Assembly (NCBI RefSeq): GCF_021347895.1
Contig: NC_067118.1
Coordinates: 34,527,255 to 34,591,254 of the forward strand
Direction of reading: 5' to 3'
DNA: 64,000 bases
Source: Acanthochromis polyacanthus
Taxonomy: Eukaryota; Chordata; Actinopteri; Pomacentridae
Shown here: piece after piece, positions 12,962 to 25,600 of the stretch
Numbering within the stretch: the first letter of the stretch is position 1
Layout of the letters: each line of letters starts with the position of its first letter
Position numbers and translations under genes: made by a program
The notes under the pieces: model-generated
What the model was told of the DNA's origin: nothing
The model's input: the letters and a program-made list of their open reading frames with translations, nothing else
Database searches by the model: none

Positions 12962-15309
12962 ATAATACCTCAGACATTGGTCTCCGAACTTTGGCTATTG
13001 TTGCACATGAAGTAATGGACACGAAATGTTAAAGAATAGTACTAATGTTCATATTTTCAAGGGCTTTTAAACAACTCATTGTCTGCTTGTAGTCCCTTAT
13101 CACAGGTTCTGTGTCACCACATGAGGTTTTTCTGCTTTACCTAGAGTACCTCTTGACCCTGTTGACCTGGATAAAGATGTGACACTTGACCTCTTCATGA
13201 CCTTGTTCTCCTACTCAGTAAAGACAGGATCTAGCTATGTCATTGTGTCATCATTCACTAAAGGGGATGTTACTGTGGATGAGATTCTGTGTTTGTAGAT
13301 GTCTCTGACATCTCCTCGTTCATCCTTTGGCTTCCCATCTTTTTTAATTCATGATTTCCTTTTAAGTCTTTGTTCATTCCTTGATGTTTTTCTTTTTTAT
13401 CCTCCACATCCTCATTCTCTCTCAGTCAGATCTGATTTCCACAAACCTCTCAATATTCCTCCTCCAGTTCTTCCTTCATCTGTCACCTTCCCTTTCCCAC
13501 TTCCCTTCATGTCTCTGGTCTCCCTGCCGTCATTCACCCTAAGCTGCAGTTAATGATGAATGAGACAAACCTCACTAGGGCTCAGACCCGCTTAACTCTG
13601 TGGGATAGCACCAAGCTTCCCAGTGGACATTCAGGCCTAATTTCTTATTCATGGGCTGCATCAACACCAGTCCTACCAGTCCCTGTAACTCTGGAGACCC
13701 ATGATTCTCATGATACCCAGTTTTAAAAGTTAATGCTTGGATTTTATCCTCACAGGAGTCTCCTCTGGTTCTTCTTTCTCAAAGCAGGTTATAACATTTC
13801 CCCCTCCTTCACCATGTGATCCAACTCGATGAATGAGCTATTTTTGCTGTTTTTTTATCCCCACACATATTTTCCCACCAAAGCCTATTTTAAGACAGTG
13901 ATACCCTCCCTCCTAACTTTTTGATGGACTTTTGTAGTGAAGGCAATCCCTATTGAATGTCTGGTTTGTGATTTAGTACTCTATTTGTGAATTTTTATAC
14001 CATTCTCACAACACTGTAATGACAGGCAAAGACTTTTTAATGCCCGTATAAAGAGGCCATAACACATTGGAACCCCTTTTCAATTGCAAAAGTATAATCT
14101 ATATTTGTTCATACACTGTTTTGCATTTTATACAATTGCTTCATTTGAACACATTCTCCTGTGTTAAACTATACGTTGTTAAAATCCTTCACCAGCTGAG
14201 GGATTATTTGGAAATCTGAGGCTGCTTGAGATGTAAGTTGCTGTTTTTTCATCTTTTTGGTGCGTTTTAGGGAGCTTATGGATAACATTATTGTGACTAC
14301 TCTTGCAGCAAACCGAGTCTCTCTTTCCAGCACCATTCCCAGGAAAATGACGCAACAATCACGGAGCATTCACCTCCAGCAGCACTTTTAGTAAAGGATC
14401 AGAGGTAATCCTCACAGAGTAGGTATGAGTGTCAGTGGTTCACCTGAAAATATGAGGATTCATTGGAGATCCTGCAATTGGCCACAATCGGGGACAGAGT
14501 GCCCTCATTTTAGCAAACAAGACCACAAATCTAATATGCAGCATGGGAATGAGAGACGCAGATGTGTGATAGAAAATAAAGGGGGCATACGGTATGTTCC
14601 TACAATTTTCCTGCTTACAAATCAGTGTACACCCTGGCTTATAATTAATGCAATCTTCTCTACACTGAGTTAACCATAATTGCATGTAGGTCATATCCCA
14701 TACCTTTCCAGAGTGTTATGGCTCCATGTGAAACAGTCTCTTGCTAAACACAGTTACTCAAAGTTAGACACATCCCTCAAATCCATAGAAACACAACACT
14801 GAAATACATTGCATCATGCTGCGCTTGTGTGTGTGAGAGAGAATATTCATGCACTCTTGTGGTCTTTACTTATAAAGGCGTGATAAATGGAGGAGGGCTG
14901 AAAGGGGAAACAGAGAGAGAGAGAGAGAGACAGAGAGAGAGACAGAGACGAGAGACTGCTGCTTTGCTCCCTTCAAAGCCTTGAGCCACATTGATCACTC
15001 CGTTCTCCTTCTCACATGAATATTGAGCATTAGTCACGGTTCATGAACAAAGAGGCCGAATGCTCTGAAATTATGCTATAAGAGACTTGTGGATGTCATC
15101 AGAGTGTAGAGTGGCACTCTTCTTGTAGTTTGAGACACAACTGTTCAAAAAAAATGCCACTCTTAAGGTCATAGTGATCATTGTGATGGTACTGGGTATC
15201 ATGATACTTTTTTTTGTAAGCAGTATGATTCTCAAACGTGTCTTCATTGCAATTAAAGTGACTAAACTAATTAACAGTGCAACAAGTGACATTAACCTTG
15301 GTAGCCAGT
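12962..15309. other. Unassigned DNA with a GA microsatellite
   Basis: There is a pyrimidine-rich patch at about 13300-13550, whose 84-codon frame is Ser/Leu/Pro-rich by composition only. An uninterrupted AT-rich interval follows. No gene is recognised. Confidence 0.5.
14912..14956. repeat. (GA)n microsatellite
   Basis: An imperfect run of GA dinucleotides with CA interruptions. Confidence 0.9.
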
Positions 15310-15415
15310 ATAGATGATAAACATGTTAGCTTGCTGATGTTAGCATTTAGCTCAAAGCTGAGGCTAAGTAAACAACCCTACAAAGCTGCGAGCATGACTG
15401 CCGACTCTTATCTCC
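15310..15415. repeat. Fish-type dispersed repeat remnant
   Basis: Contains the phrases ATGTTAGCATTTAGCTCAAA and GCTGCGAGCATGACTGCCGA followed by CTCTTATCT. This is a diverged version of a repeat I recognise as widespread in percomorph genomes (GTTAGCATTTAGCTCAAAG... GCTGCTAGCATGGCTGTAGA). The class is unknown to me, and the assignment rests on recall of the family pattern. Confidence 0.5.
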
Positions 15416-15959
15416 TCTCCTGCAGTATGCGACTGCATGGAGTTCCAGTTGATGTCCAGCTCACTCAGGCCTCTGTTGCCATTTCAGTGCCTGCTGGATA
15501 TTTCTAATATGCTTCAGGGTTGTTTAACAGACCCTGTATTCCTCCAAGTTTATCTGTCATTGCTCATTTTAAAATGCCAATATGGCTGATCTAACAGCAC
15601 AGCTGCTGTCACTTACTGGTATTTTTCTTCATTTTGTCAGATGATGTAGTGATAATAAAATGAAGAGTTTCAACTGAAGCCCAGTATTTTGTTAATGACT
15701 GCTGGTTAACATAGTAGCCCAAGCTGTTATCATACTGTCATTTCATACAGATATCGAGCAGCACAGTCATCAAGATATTATAAGATATAGATTTGTCTTT
15801 TCTCTCTATCTCTCACTCAGAAGAAAACTTGCTCTGGTGCATATGTCCTGAGATAAAGTTAGTAATGAGTGAAGTGAAATACATATTAAGTAAGTTGTTT
15901 GTAGATATAGACATTTATCTGTGGATGAGTGACAAAGTCAGAAAATGTTTTAGCAAGGT

Positions 15960-16440
15960 GTTGAACTGCTACATGTTACCAGAAAAATCTTCATTGCACC
16001 TTTGCATTGATTGTCCAAATCTCTGGATCACTAGAGGGATGGATCACCATTCTTTTGATAGATGTTCCCTCATTTTGTGTTTTGCTGATGGTGGCGGACA
16101 GTGCTGTCATACTCACAGTCCATAATCTCTGGTGACTGCGAAGGTAATAGCATGTGACGTGCATCATTTTCATACTCCTCAAACCATTCAGTGACTCGTC
16201 ATACCTTATAGATGAAGGCATTGTCCTCCTGGAAGAGACCACTCCAGTTAGATCAAAAATGGTTATCAGAGGACAAAGGGGATCATCCAGAACTACTTTG
16301 CATTGATCTGCAGTGACCCTTTGCATCAATGAGACAGTTTAACCCAAGTCATACCAGCACAGTGTCCCCCACAGTATAATAAAGCCACCAGATTCCCTCA
16401 CCATGGGGGTCAAGGGTGTCATCTGTCTGAATATTCACTA
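15960..16440 (-). pseudogene. Degraded Tc1-like transposase relic, second lineage
   Basis: Minus-strand blocks in order: RVTADQCKVVLDDPLCPL (from about 16320), SGLFQEDNAFI with the second catalytic aspartate region, RVTEWFEEYENDARHMLLPS then QSPE, and IPLVIQRFGQSMQRCNEDF near 15965-16035. These match a Tc1 lineage with the form RVTANQYK...GLFQDDNAP...VTEWFDEYEND...[16 protein letters not shown]. Frameshifts separate the blocks, and the [10 protein letters not shown] segment with the catalytic glutamate is missing or scrambled. It is distinct from both the intact element and the 11.6-kb relic. Confidence 0.85.
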
Positions 16441-18100
16441 GCAAATTTCCAAACCGCAGGCAAAATTACACCCACCATGTTCCAAATATATAGGTAATAT
16501 ATATGTAGGACAAATGTGTGTTTGTTGAAGTGTGTGGTCAAATCCCACAAACATCAGAACATCACAGAGACACATAGTAAGAAATGCACACTGGATTGTG
16601 CCAGTCATTTCCATTTATGTGCACAAGTTGGAGTTGGGGAGATACTGTTATCATGCTGTAGCATGGTTATCTGTTTCTTTTCTGTGGAAAGACCTGTGAA
16701 AACAAATCTCCCTCTGAGACAGTAAAGGCTATCTGTCAAAGCGCACACAAAATAAACCAGCTGGATGCACATAAATAGTGCAGTATTTCAGCGTCAATAA
16801 GGGTGGAACCCATACAGCACGTGCACATATAGTGTAACATTTTGTGTACAGACACAGTATGCCCTCAAAAATAAAAACAAAGAGGGCTTCTTTAGATGTA
16901 AACTGAACCTTGAAGATGTCTTATTAAGTGTTAGCTTCCTATAGTGAAGCGCTTTGAAATGGCAGCAGTCATTACTCATAAACTACTTAATAAGTAAATA
17001 AAGGAAGGCATTTTGTCATGTCTCAGTACATTATTTTTCAGTTTGTTTAAAAAAAAAAACATTACTGTGCCTGGTGCCCACTTATTTCAATATTTATGTT
17101 GTTGCACAACTCTGATGTGTTCAAGACATAAAGTCGTAATTTGTTTTTCTAATCCTGAGCATATCATCTATCACTGTCTGTCCATCTTCTTCCTTTAAGC
17201 CTCTATTTCATTACCATTGTCTGTACTGTATATATACTGTATATACTCTATAGTGTAAATATATATCATTTACTGAAATTGTAGTGCTGTGGTGAATGGA
17301 TGCAGTCTGAGCCTTGTCACAAAGAATAACAGTACAGGTTAGTTTCTCCCACAGACAACAAGAGCTGCTGTGTTTCTTCTCCCTGCCACCAGTTCAGACA
17401 TCTATACTAGTCTGAGAGAAGCAGCAAAAAGTCACTGGCTTAACAATATTTACATCCAGTGACACATAGCAATACTCACATTTACTGCTTGCTTGACCGG
17501 TGGATCGCTCCTGTATGTTTTATTCATCACTGCCGTCACATGAATGTTTCATCAAGGCGTCTACTGTAGCTTTTTTCTTTCAAACATAGAATCTTCACGG
17601 GTCTCTCAATGTAAATATACAAGGATGAGTGTTGATCATAAGCGCTTTCAGTGGGTGTGTTCTTAGATTATCAGCTCATTGCCTTTAAGTATCAAATTAA
17701 TTGCAGAATCATTGTGTATATTCCCCCAGGGACGGGGAGATTTAATTAGATATTCAATCTAAATGGCTAACCAAAATGAAATATTCATGACTTACCAGAG
17801 AAATTCCTTTGGTGTCCCTTGGCAATGTTCTGTTTCATATCAAGTGAACACTCATTGATAAAGAAAATATCACACATTTACATTTGCCTCTGCTGCCAGG
17901 AATTTTTCCGGTCATTTCAGACATATACTGGGTTTAAGCACTGTGCTAGATTATATCCATTTCGTAATATTAAATTGTGTAGGGAGTTCTTGTTTTGGAT
18001 GGCTGGTCTGCTCTATTCTCTATAATGCGCATTTCCAAATGACTCAAATAACTTATCCATTCCTCTTGGTATATTGAAATCAAAGCCTACACCCTCTCCA
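16441..18100. other. Unassigned DNA, partly homeodomain-site-rich
   Basis: There is a TATATA-rich patch at 17225-17265. The interval 17680-17800 holds ATTAATTG, TTTAATTAGA and ATTCATGACTTA-type clusters with few repeats, a composition often seen in conserved non-coding elements. No gene is recognised. Confidence 0.4.
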
Positions 18101-18116
18101 TCGTGAAATTCCACAC

Positions 18117-18285
18117 CCGGAAGTCGGTAAAGCGACCTCGGATGGAACAGTAACCTCTGATTGGCTAGGCGGGCAAAGCATCTCTCTGACTGGCCGAAAA
18201 GTCTGTCAATCTCAGAGCATAGAATTTATACACAGATCGGCTCGTTTTGTAGTTTTGCACCAAATATCTCAGCGGGACCGGAAGT
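18117..18285. promoter_or_regulatory. CpG-enriched promoter-like patch
   Basis: Two ETS-type motifs CCGGAAGT (18117-18124 and 18278-18285) bracket a CCAAT box in inverted form (ATTGG, 18160-18164), a GC-box core GGCGGG (18168-18173) and a weak TATA-like ATTTATA (18224-18230). CpG dinucleotides are visibly clustered here (about 18100-18350) against a CpG-poor background. It could be a small host promoter or the promoter or end of an unrecognised transposon. No clear first exon follows. Confidence 0.35.
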
Positions 18286-18578
18286 ACGATTTCTGATTTG
18301 CACCTGTAGAAAACAGAATGTGTGACTCGTGGGCAGGATTCGAGTGGTTGTAAGTAGCAATTTGTGTTCGTGTGTTAGAAGACACTGCTATTTTCGTGGT
18401 AAATTATTTCACATACTTATTGCACAAGTTCACATTCAGATTTGCACATATTCAAATTCTCACTTCAACTTCACTTCGTACAATACAGGTACACAAGTAT
18501 GTTTTGCACTTAGTGTGCTGCAACAATAGGTGCAAAATGTGAGTGTGTCAGTGTTGAAATATGTGACTTGTAGAGAAG

Positions 18579-18641
18579 GATTTGTGCACCTGTGAATATG
18601 ATTTGTGCACCTGCAATTACGATTTTGTGAATGTGTATTTT
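18579..18641. repeat. Short 21-bp tandem repeat
   Basis: About three imperfect units of the form GATTTGTGCACCTGTGAATAT starting at 18579, 18600 and 18621; the third is strongly diverged. The surrounding 18330-18790 reuses similar words (TTTGCACCTG, CACATACAAATTC), so it may be the inside of an unrecognised mobile element. Confidence 0.55.
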
Positions 18642-19057
18642 TGTGTTGTATTTGTAGGAAGAAAAAAAATCGACACATACAAGAAATTATTTTACAAGTA
18701 CACAACTCATCGAGTGTGGGAAATCAGATTTGCTGATACACATACAAATTCAATGTACACAACTACAAATTCGATGTTACTCAAACATTTTGCACCTGAA
18801 ATACCTTCATACTGCATGGTCTCCCAGATGATATTGGGTGACAAGTGGGTTACACCTTGGTGAGGTCGCCAGTCTATTCCAAGGCAACCATAAAAGAAAG
18901 ATAGTTATTCACGCTCCTGCATCTAATTTAGAATCAACAACTAACCTAACATTCATGGAAAGCTGGAGCACCTTTCGAAAATCCTTGTAGACACAGGGAG
19001 AAGAGGCAAACCACGTAAAGAAATCCCCCAGCTGACCAGATAGTTCAAACCCTGAAC

Positions 19058-19384
19058 TAGGGCTGGGCGATACGGCCAAAAAATAAAATCTCGATTTTTA
19101 AAAATTTTTTTTTTTTTGTCATCTTGGACGATTACGATTTTAATCGATTTTTGCTGTTTCTTTGCTGTCTGTTTGCTATGGCTAGTGCTAGCCATGCCGC
19201 ACTCCTGTAGCTGTGAGCACTTTTCCCATTCTTTAGGATGCCTCTGCCGGAGGTGCTGAAAGAGGTTAGTTGTGCTGCTACTCTTCGTTTTCACAGTACT
19301 TTTGCAAACCTTGCACATGACTGTAGTTTGCTCTGTGTCAGTCTTGTCAAAGGCCGAACCATTTCCATATAATCGACGCAACAT
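19058..19384 (-). pseudogene. BED zinc finger fragment of a hAT transposase
   Basis: The minus frame starting at ATG 19384 reads CKVC (Cys24, Cys27) then, after TTNLFQ, HLRQRH (His44, His49), the zinc-binding signature of BED fingers. The preceding EQTTVM and following PKEWEKC fit ZBED and hAT N-termini. BED fingers bind DNA, in hAT elements near the transposon ends. The frame then runs through low-complexity Lys-rich sequence into the terminal repeat and out to a stop at 18953 in flanking DNA, so no dimerisation or catalytic domain remains. The usual aromatic residues upstream of the first cysteines (VWxYF) are not evident. Confidence 0.8.
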
Positions 19385-19610
19385 GAGGCCCTTTTCTTGT
19401 GACCAACTCTGCGTCTGCTGTTGTCCGCTATGACGGGGTTTTGGCGGAAGGAGATGAGAGGCGGAAGCAAACGCCAGTGCAAGGCAGAAGAAGTATCTGT
19501 ATTGTTATATATTTAAGCTCGCCTCGATTTTATGATTTGGCAAATTTTAAAATCGTCAGGTTTTAAAAATGCGAATTAATCGAATTCATTCGATTTATCG
19601 CCCAGCCCTA
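19058..19610 (-). mobile_element. Non-autonomous hAT transposon, 553 bp
   Basis: The ends TAGGGCTGGGCGATA and TATCGCCCAGCCCTA are perfect 15-bp inverted repeats. The flanks CCCTGAAC (19050-19057) and CCGTGAAC (19611-19618) are an 8-bp target-site duplication with one mismatch, the hallmark of the hAT superfamily. Inside is a minus-strand BED-finger frame, the N-terminal part of an autonomous hAT transposase; the catalytic part is missing. It is therefore an internal-deletion derivative. It inserted into an older SINE-like repeat. Confidence 0.92.
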
Positions 19611-19660
19611 CCGTGAACTTTCTCAGTGTGAGATGCCATCATACTACCCATACACAAGCT

Positions 19661-22600
19661 CATCAACACTCCTTGGGATGCTCACGACACAACTGAATGC
19701 TTGGACAGCAAGCAAGCCAAATGAGTCAAAGTTCTGGCCAGCAGACAAGTGCAAATCCAATTATAACTTAAGTTAAAGCGGAGGATTTGACTCAACAAAG
19801 TTTTACTTCAGCAGAAATTTAGTAAGTGAGAGAATTTATTTATTTTTTTATCAGGTCTACACTTTCCTCCCTCTGGTGCTTTTGTAATAGATCTTGAAAT
19901 ATGTAATTCATAAAAAGCTCATGTACTGTATGCGTTACAGGAATAGAAAATGTCTGTGCTGAGCAGAGAGTCTGTGTACTGCAGCCGAGTTATACTGCAG
20001 CAGCATTATTAGAAAGGAAAGTTTTACTCTGTCCCATCTCGTCAACTCTCAAGGTGAAAGACATGTTTTTCCATCTGACTGGACCTGTGCCTCATGCTTT
20101 GGTGTCGGTTTCACTGGCCCATAGACTTAGGTGGTTGATCATGTTGAAATTCCATCCCTTCCCCTGGAGATTTCACCATTATCATTTATACTGGGGAGGA
20201 TTGCACCCGGTCCCTCTGGGTTCTTCTGGGCTCAGTTCACTGTGCTAGGACTTTATACTGTCTGTAATCCCCCCGAGGCAGCAGCACCATCCTTGGCTGT
20301 ACCTAACAGAGCCCTGGTCAAAAATTAAAGTCTAATGAAGTTTTTGTCTGAAGGTCTAAAGGAGAGTAAACTAATCACAGCCAAAGGGGGACAGAGAAAG
20401 GCGTTTACGCTCAAAGACATCATACCATAGTGCTTTATCATCACAGATAAAGCAGTGCAAACTGTATATACATACACCATTATAATGAAGGGGATTTAGG
20501 AAAGATTAAGGGCTTAAAACTTCAATGTTTCCCAGAAGTGTGTCCATTCAAATTAGGTCAATGGTATTTTAAGTATCATAATGAGATGACAGTGGGTTTA
20601 GACTTGAGAATTTAAATATACATGTGTTAATTCCCTCACAGGGTTTAAAGTCTGACTCAACCACTGCTGTTCTTACCCAGTTTCCCAGGTGTATTTCATG
20701 CAGATTAAATGTTCGGCTTTCATGCTTCATTTTCTCTCCGGTTTTATGTGTTCATTATTGCTGAGGATAGTCAAGTGGTAACTCAAGAGGCAGCTGGAAT
20801 GACATGAGGACATGGACAGGAGTCACAACAGAGGAAAGAGGACTCTCACACACAGACCAGATAGGAGATTGAAAGAAGTAATGTTCCGCTGACATCCACG
20901 GACAGGGGAGCTTGACAACTTTAGCAATAAGTCTTTGAAAATATGAAACAGTTATAATTTTAAAAAAAGCACAAAACCAATAAAATTTCAGAAACGACAA
21001 AAGAATTTAAATCCAAACATCAGTCATCAAAATTCCTGATCTGTACACAATTTAAAAAGAACTATAGCGGGGCAAATCTTTAACACCGTCAAGCTCTATG
21101 TCTGCCTCAAGTCTGAAATGAAGAAAGAAATAGAAATTTGACACTCGTTTCACAGAACTGCAGATTAGACTGTTGACTCTCAGTTGGATCTGGCAACATT
21201 TTCACAGCTGCGCAGGTATAATTGCACAAACTGTTGTTTTTGGTGTTGACTAACTGCCTATAAAAGGAAATGCCATGAGCTGTATTGACTATTTTGTGTT
21301 TAACCTACTCTATATTATCTATACTGCATATGGACTTGATTTTGCAATTGATGTGGGATTTTTGACATTAATGCACTTCACAGAATTACCTTTAAAAAAT
21401 CACAGTTTCATTTATTCATACTTTTAAGGTAAAAAAAATAGCATTCTATATACTGTATATTACTAATCAGTAAATCTTTGCCAAAATGTAGGAAAAGACC
21501 TTTGAAGACACACGCATGGCCTTTTATAATACAGTGCTTCAGGTCCTGGACAGCACTATGCACTTACATCACACTCTATAGCACCACGCTCCTCTGCCCT
21601 GGTACTGTCCCTGCTGTTGTCGCTCTCAGGAGACAACACACACACATGCAGCCCATTCTGGCCTACAGAAAGACACCTGAGGCAAACAGAGTGACGCCAC
21701 TGCAGAACGAGCACCTAAGGCTGTGCCACGTGTGGATTCATATGCACAGCACAAAACACACACACTTGGAGTAATGTTTGAAATCTTTGTTCTGCTGCTG
21801 CGGGCGGTGCATGATGAGGTCAGGACAATTATGATAATCACACAGTGTAGTCTCTCCAGACTATTGCAGAAGAACTGAAGATGAACTCAGTGCGTGCAGA
21901 GACCAGTGAGGTCAAATTTCAGTGTGTGAGATTGTGAGCAAGATGCTCCACGCTGTTGATGAGTCATAAGGACACTAACACACTAAGAAATGACTTCATT
22001 CCAAAGCACCACTCCGCATGACATCAGATTAGATATCCAGAAGGCGTCTCAGTTTTAACTGGTGAGACGCCGGGTGATCAGGGCTACTCACTTGTCTTTT
22101 TTGCTACACCCCAGCATAAATAAGTAGATGATTACGCTGTGTAATTATACATTACCAGTGTCGTGTGTGGTCTTTGCACATTATCATAAAATAATCCACA
22201 GGAATTTACAGCATAATGCACAAATGTCAACTTCAGTCGGCTTCATACCAACTGCAATAAACACATTTCATAACAGGCCGGCACATACAGTAAACAACAC
22301 AACAACAGCTAAATAATATCGCTATGTGAACTATAAATTAGCTCTAGTCATTGGAATAATTCGTCTGAGTTAATTAAACTTGATTCCCCTCAGTATTCTT
22401 GTTAAAACTAATTAAATGTGGGGGTAACTGACATTTTCCAAGTCTGTCAGGAGATCCATTTAGATAAAGTGGCAATTAGAGTGACAAGCCAGCAAAACAG
22501 CTTTGAAGTTGATCTCAGCTTTAACATAGACATTTAATGGTAAAATGTTCGCTTACTTACTTGTTGTTTTTAATATAGGTTCCAAACTTTACTTTTTTTT

Positions 22601-25600
22601 TACTTTTCTGTAAGTAAATTCCCCTTTTTTATGCCTGTAAAAATACATCACTTTCTTCCCCATGGCTCATCAGCAGTATTGTACAACATCAAGCAATGCT
22701 GGTCCTTTAAGGGCTTAATCTGTGGATCCCATTGTGACCGATCTTTTGAATTTAATCTGAATGGCAGACCATTGTTTATCAGTGTCCTAACATTTCACAC
22801 ACTCTGGTCGCAGGAGCTTTATGAAACACTACGGTGCATTGAAAAATGAGTTTCTTATCATAAAATGACACTAAATTAGACTGATGTCCTTCTCTTGTTT
22901 CTCTCCTTTCTCATGCTCTGAAAGTCTGCACCTTTCCGCCAGATAATACATGAACAGTTACCATGGTGGGATTCAAGATCTAGATGTGCAGCCTTTTTGA
23001 ATAATCAGTCAAAGGAAAACTTACAAAAATATGCTCATACTTTTAATTTTGTAAACCGTACTGTATAATCTGACAAACAGGTTAGTGTTTAAAGTAACTG
23101 AAGAATGTACATTTTTTGAAAAGTTTATTTTTATATGACCCCTGAATGATAGTCCTGTTTCCATTAAAAAGATAAAGAAATAAAAACCTTCAAATAAGAA
23201 TAAAAGTTACATAGTACAACTGTAGTTCTATGATCCCATTGGAGAATGAAGCAAGCAAAAAATCAGCACCCAAACATCACTCTTATTGCAAAGGTGCACT
23301 ACAAGAGGGAAGTGCTGAAAATAATCCACTGTCTGGGGGGTTCTGGATGCCAGGATGAGTATGCTTGAAGTCAGCATGTACCATTTAAAGCATAGCTGAT
23401 GCAGGTTTTTTGTGACTTCCAGATCAGGACAGGTGGAAGTAGTGCTGCTGTTACCTGAAAACACAGACCACTGTTCTGCCAAAGCGGGATTGCAGACTCT
23501 TATGCTACAAAGCTGAATACAAAACACATGTACTGATACATTAAGATGTATCAGTTTAGAAGGCCTATGCAAGAACAAAATCGTCTGTGTTTCTTTACTC
23601 TTTCTCCTTTAGGCCAGTTTAGTCAGACAAGTGTTGCTACAGACAATGATTCGAGAAAAATCACAAATGAGAATCGGCTCCAGATTGGTTCAGCAGAGAT
23701 CACAATACCTGATTCACTTTGAAGAGTGGATATTTTATTCTTTAACAAGACCCTCTAATGTAGTCTCTGTGTGGTCTGTGCTCAATATGATCCTGCAGTT
23801 CAGAAAAGGAATGCTAAAAGCTTGATGTGTGGATGTGTTTGGGGTCCAGATGAGCCAATGCAACATTGATTGAGAACTCTTTTAAATCATGCTCCAGGGT
23901 TGCACCTCATCAAAAGCTTCTGTGAGAGAAACACTTAAAACGGAGCCCACTGGAACAAAAATGTGGCCATTTAAATTGTGAATGAAAAGGGATTCATTAA
24001 ATCAACCCTTGACAGCTTAAGAAATTATGTTGAACAAACATATAAATGCAGTGTGCAATATTTAACTAAATTCGTTCCATCTTTTGTAACACGGACGAAT
24101 CAGCATTTGTAATTCCAACACATCACATCTCCACAACAGAACTGAGGTCATGAAACGATCAAGCATGCACTATATTGGAAATTGAATATTGGCAGGTCGA
24201 GAGTGGGGCCACGGACCAGAAATCACAAGTCAGTAACAAGTCACACATATGCTATGCTTTCAGTTAATGAGATTGCTGGCTTTTGGAGTGTTGTCACACT
24301 TGGCAAAGTTGACAGACATTTTGGGGACAGCATCACGTTGTCGGACAAATCTATCCAGAGCAGCATGTTCCGGATTGTCATATGACAGATCCAATTTTTT
24401 AGCTATCTAATACATTTGAGACTGGCTACAACCCTAACTGACATACCGACATCTAGCGTGCCAGCAGCCTGTTTTCGTCAGTTGTGGCATTGTGTCATTT
24501 GAAAAATTCTGCGTTGTAAGGCACCTTTATAGTCCCTGTTCAAAGGATTGTCTTTGTACTAGTCACATTATCTGATCAATGTCCTTTCAAGGCACAACTG
24601 ACCTGGCTGTGGACTAACTCTTTGAAAATTTGTCACCAGATGAATATCTCAGTACGTTTTTGTGCACCCATGGTTAAATTTAACCCTTTTGAATGAGCAT
24701 GCACATGATATTTTTAACTCTTTCTTTAAGTCAGAAAAACACCATTTATATGCATGTTCACATTTTTGTTCAGGGCATCTAAAACATAATATATTAAATA
24801 TGTTTTCTCTTTTGATCAGATCAGAAAAGCCTTATTCACCACTGAGAACTTACTCAAATTTGTGCAAGCCCCGTCCTGCAATTGCCAGCCATCTTCAGTA
24901 CTATTTGAAATATGGAACAGAAAGTATTACATAATTTATGCACTGTGTACGCTACAGCTTTCATCATGGTCAATGAGGCCTGAGTGAATATTCAACCCTC
25001 CTGGACACTGATCTGTTTCTGGTTTTTATGTTTTTTACACTGATGTGTGAACACCAGGAGTGAGTCAGAAGGGTATGGCAACCGTGGCCCTAGGGTGTCT
25101 TGCATCCAGGCAACTGATGTCATCTGGGTGTAATTTCAAAGCGTAGTGTTGGAGTATTCATTCTTTTTCAGACACGTGAGGGGTCAGTTTGCTGACAAAA
25201 CACAGGTTTTCCATTAAGCATAGCCTGAGCAGGTGTCGCCCGCAGTTGAATATTAGAAAAGTGGGAGTCCTATCTGTCACAATGCAGCCTGTCCCAGGTC
25301 TCACACCACTCAGCTGGCCCAATACTGTCAGCCACAAGAGGAGAATTGGCCCAAAAAGAATGATTGTAGGGAAGAGGTCTGAGATTGGGAATATAGCAAG
25401 GAGAAAATGGCCTGTGATTTTTTTTTCCTTCTTTGAGGGAAGAGCACTGAGAAACCAAACAAAAATCTTACCTTACTTACGATGAGAATCAGTTCAGCCT
25501 TAGAGTATAGTATCAGAAAATAACTAGTTCTTATGACATGCTGTCCACATCAAGACGCAAATATACAACTGTTCAGAGTGACCACAATGAAAATAAAAAA

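Larger units (their letters stand above)
18819..19660 (-). repeat. Old SINE-like repeat, split by a hAT insertion
   Basis: The parts 18819-19057 and 19619-about 19660 read through into one another when the hAT element is removed. They match, with much divergence, the same repeat family as 41912-42244: shared words are GGTCGCCAGTCTAT, AATTTAGAATCA...AACTAACCTAAC and CACAGGGAGAA. The end corresponding to the SINE tail is truncated at about 18819. The minus-strand B-box-like segment is GGTTTGAAC. Divergence from the 42-kb copy suggests an old insertion. Confidence 0.7.
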
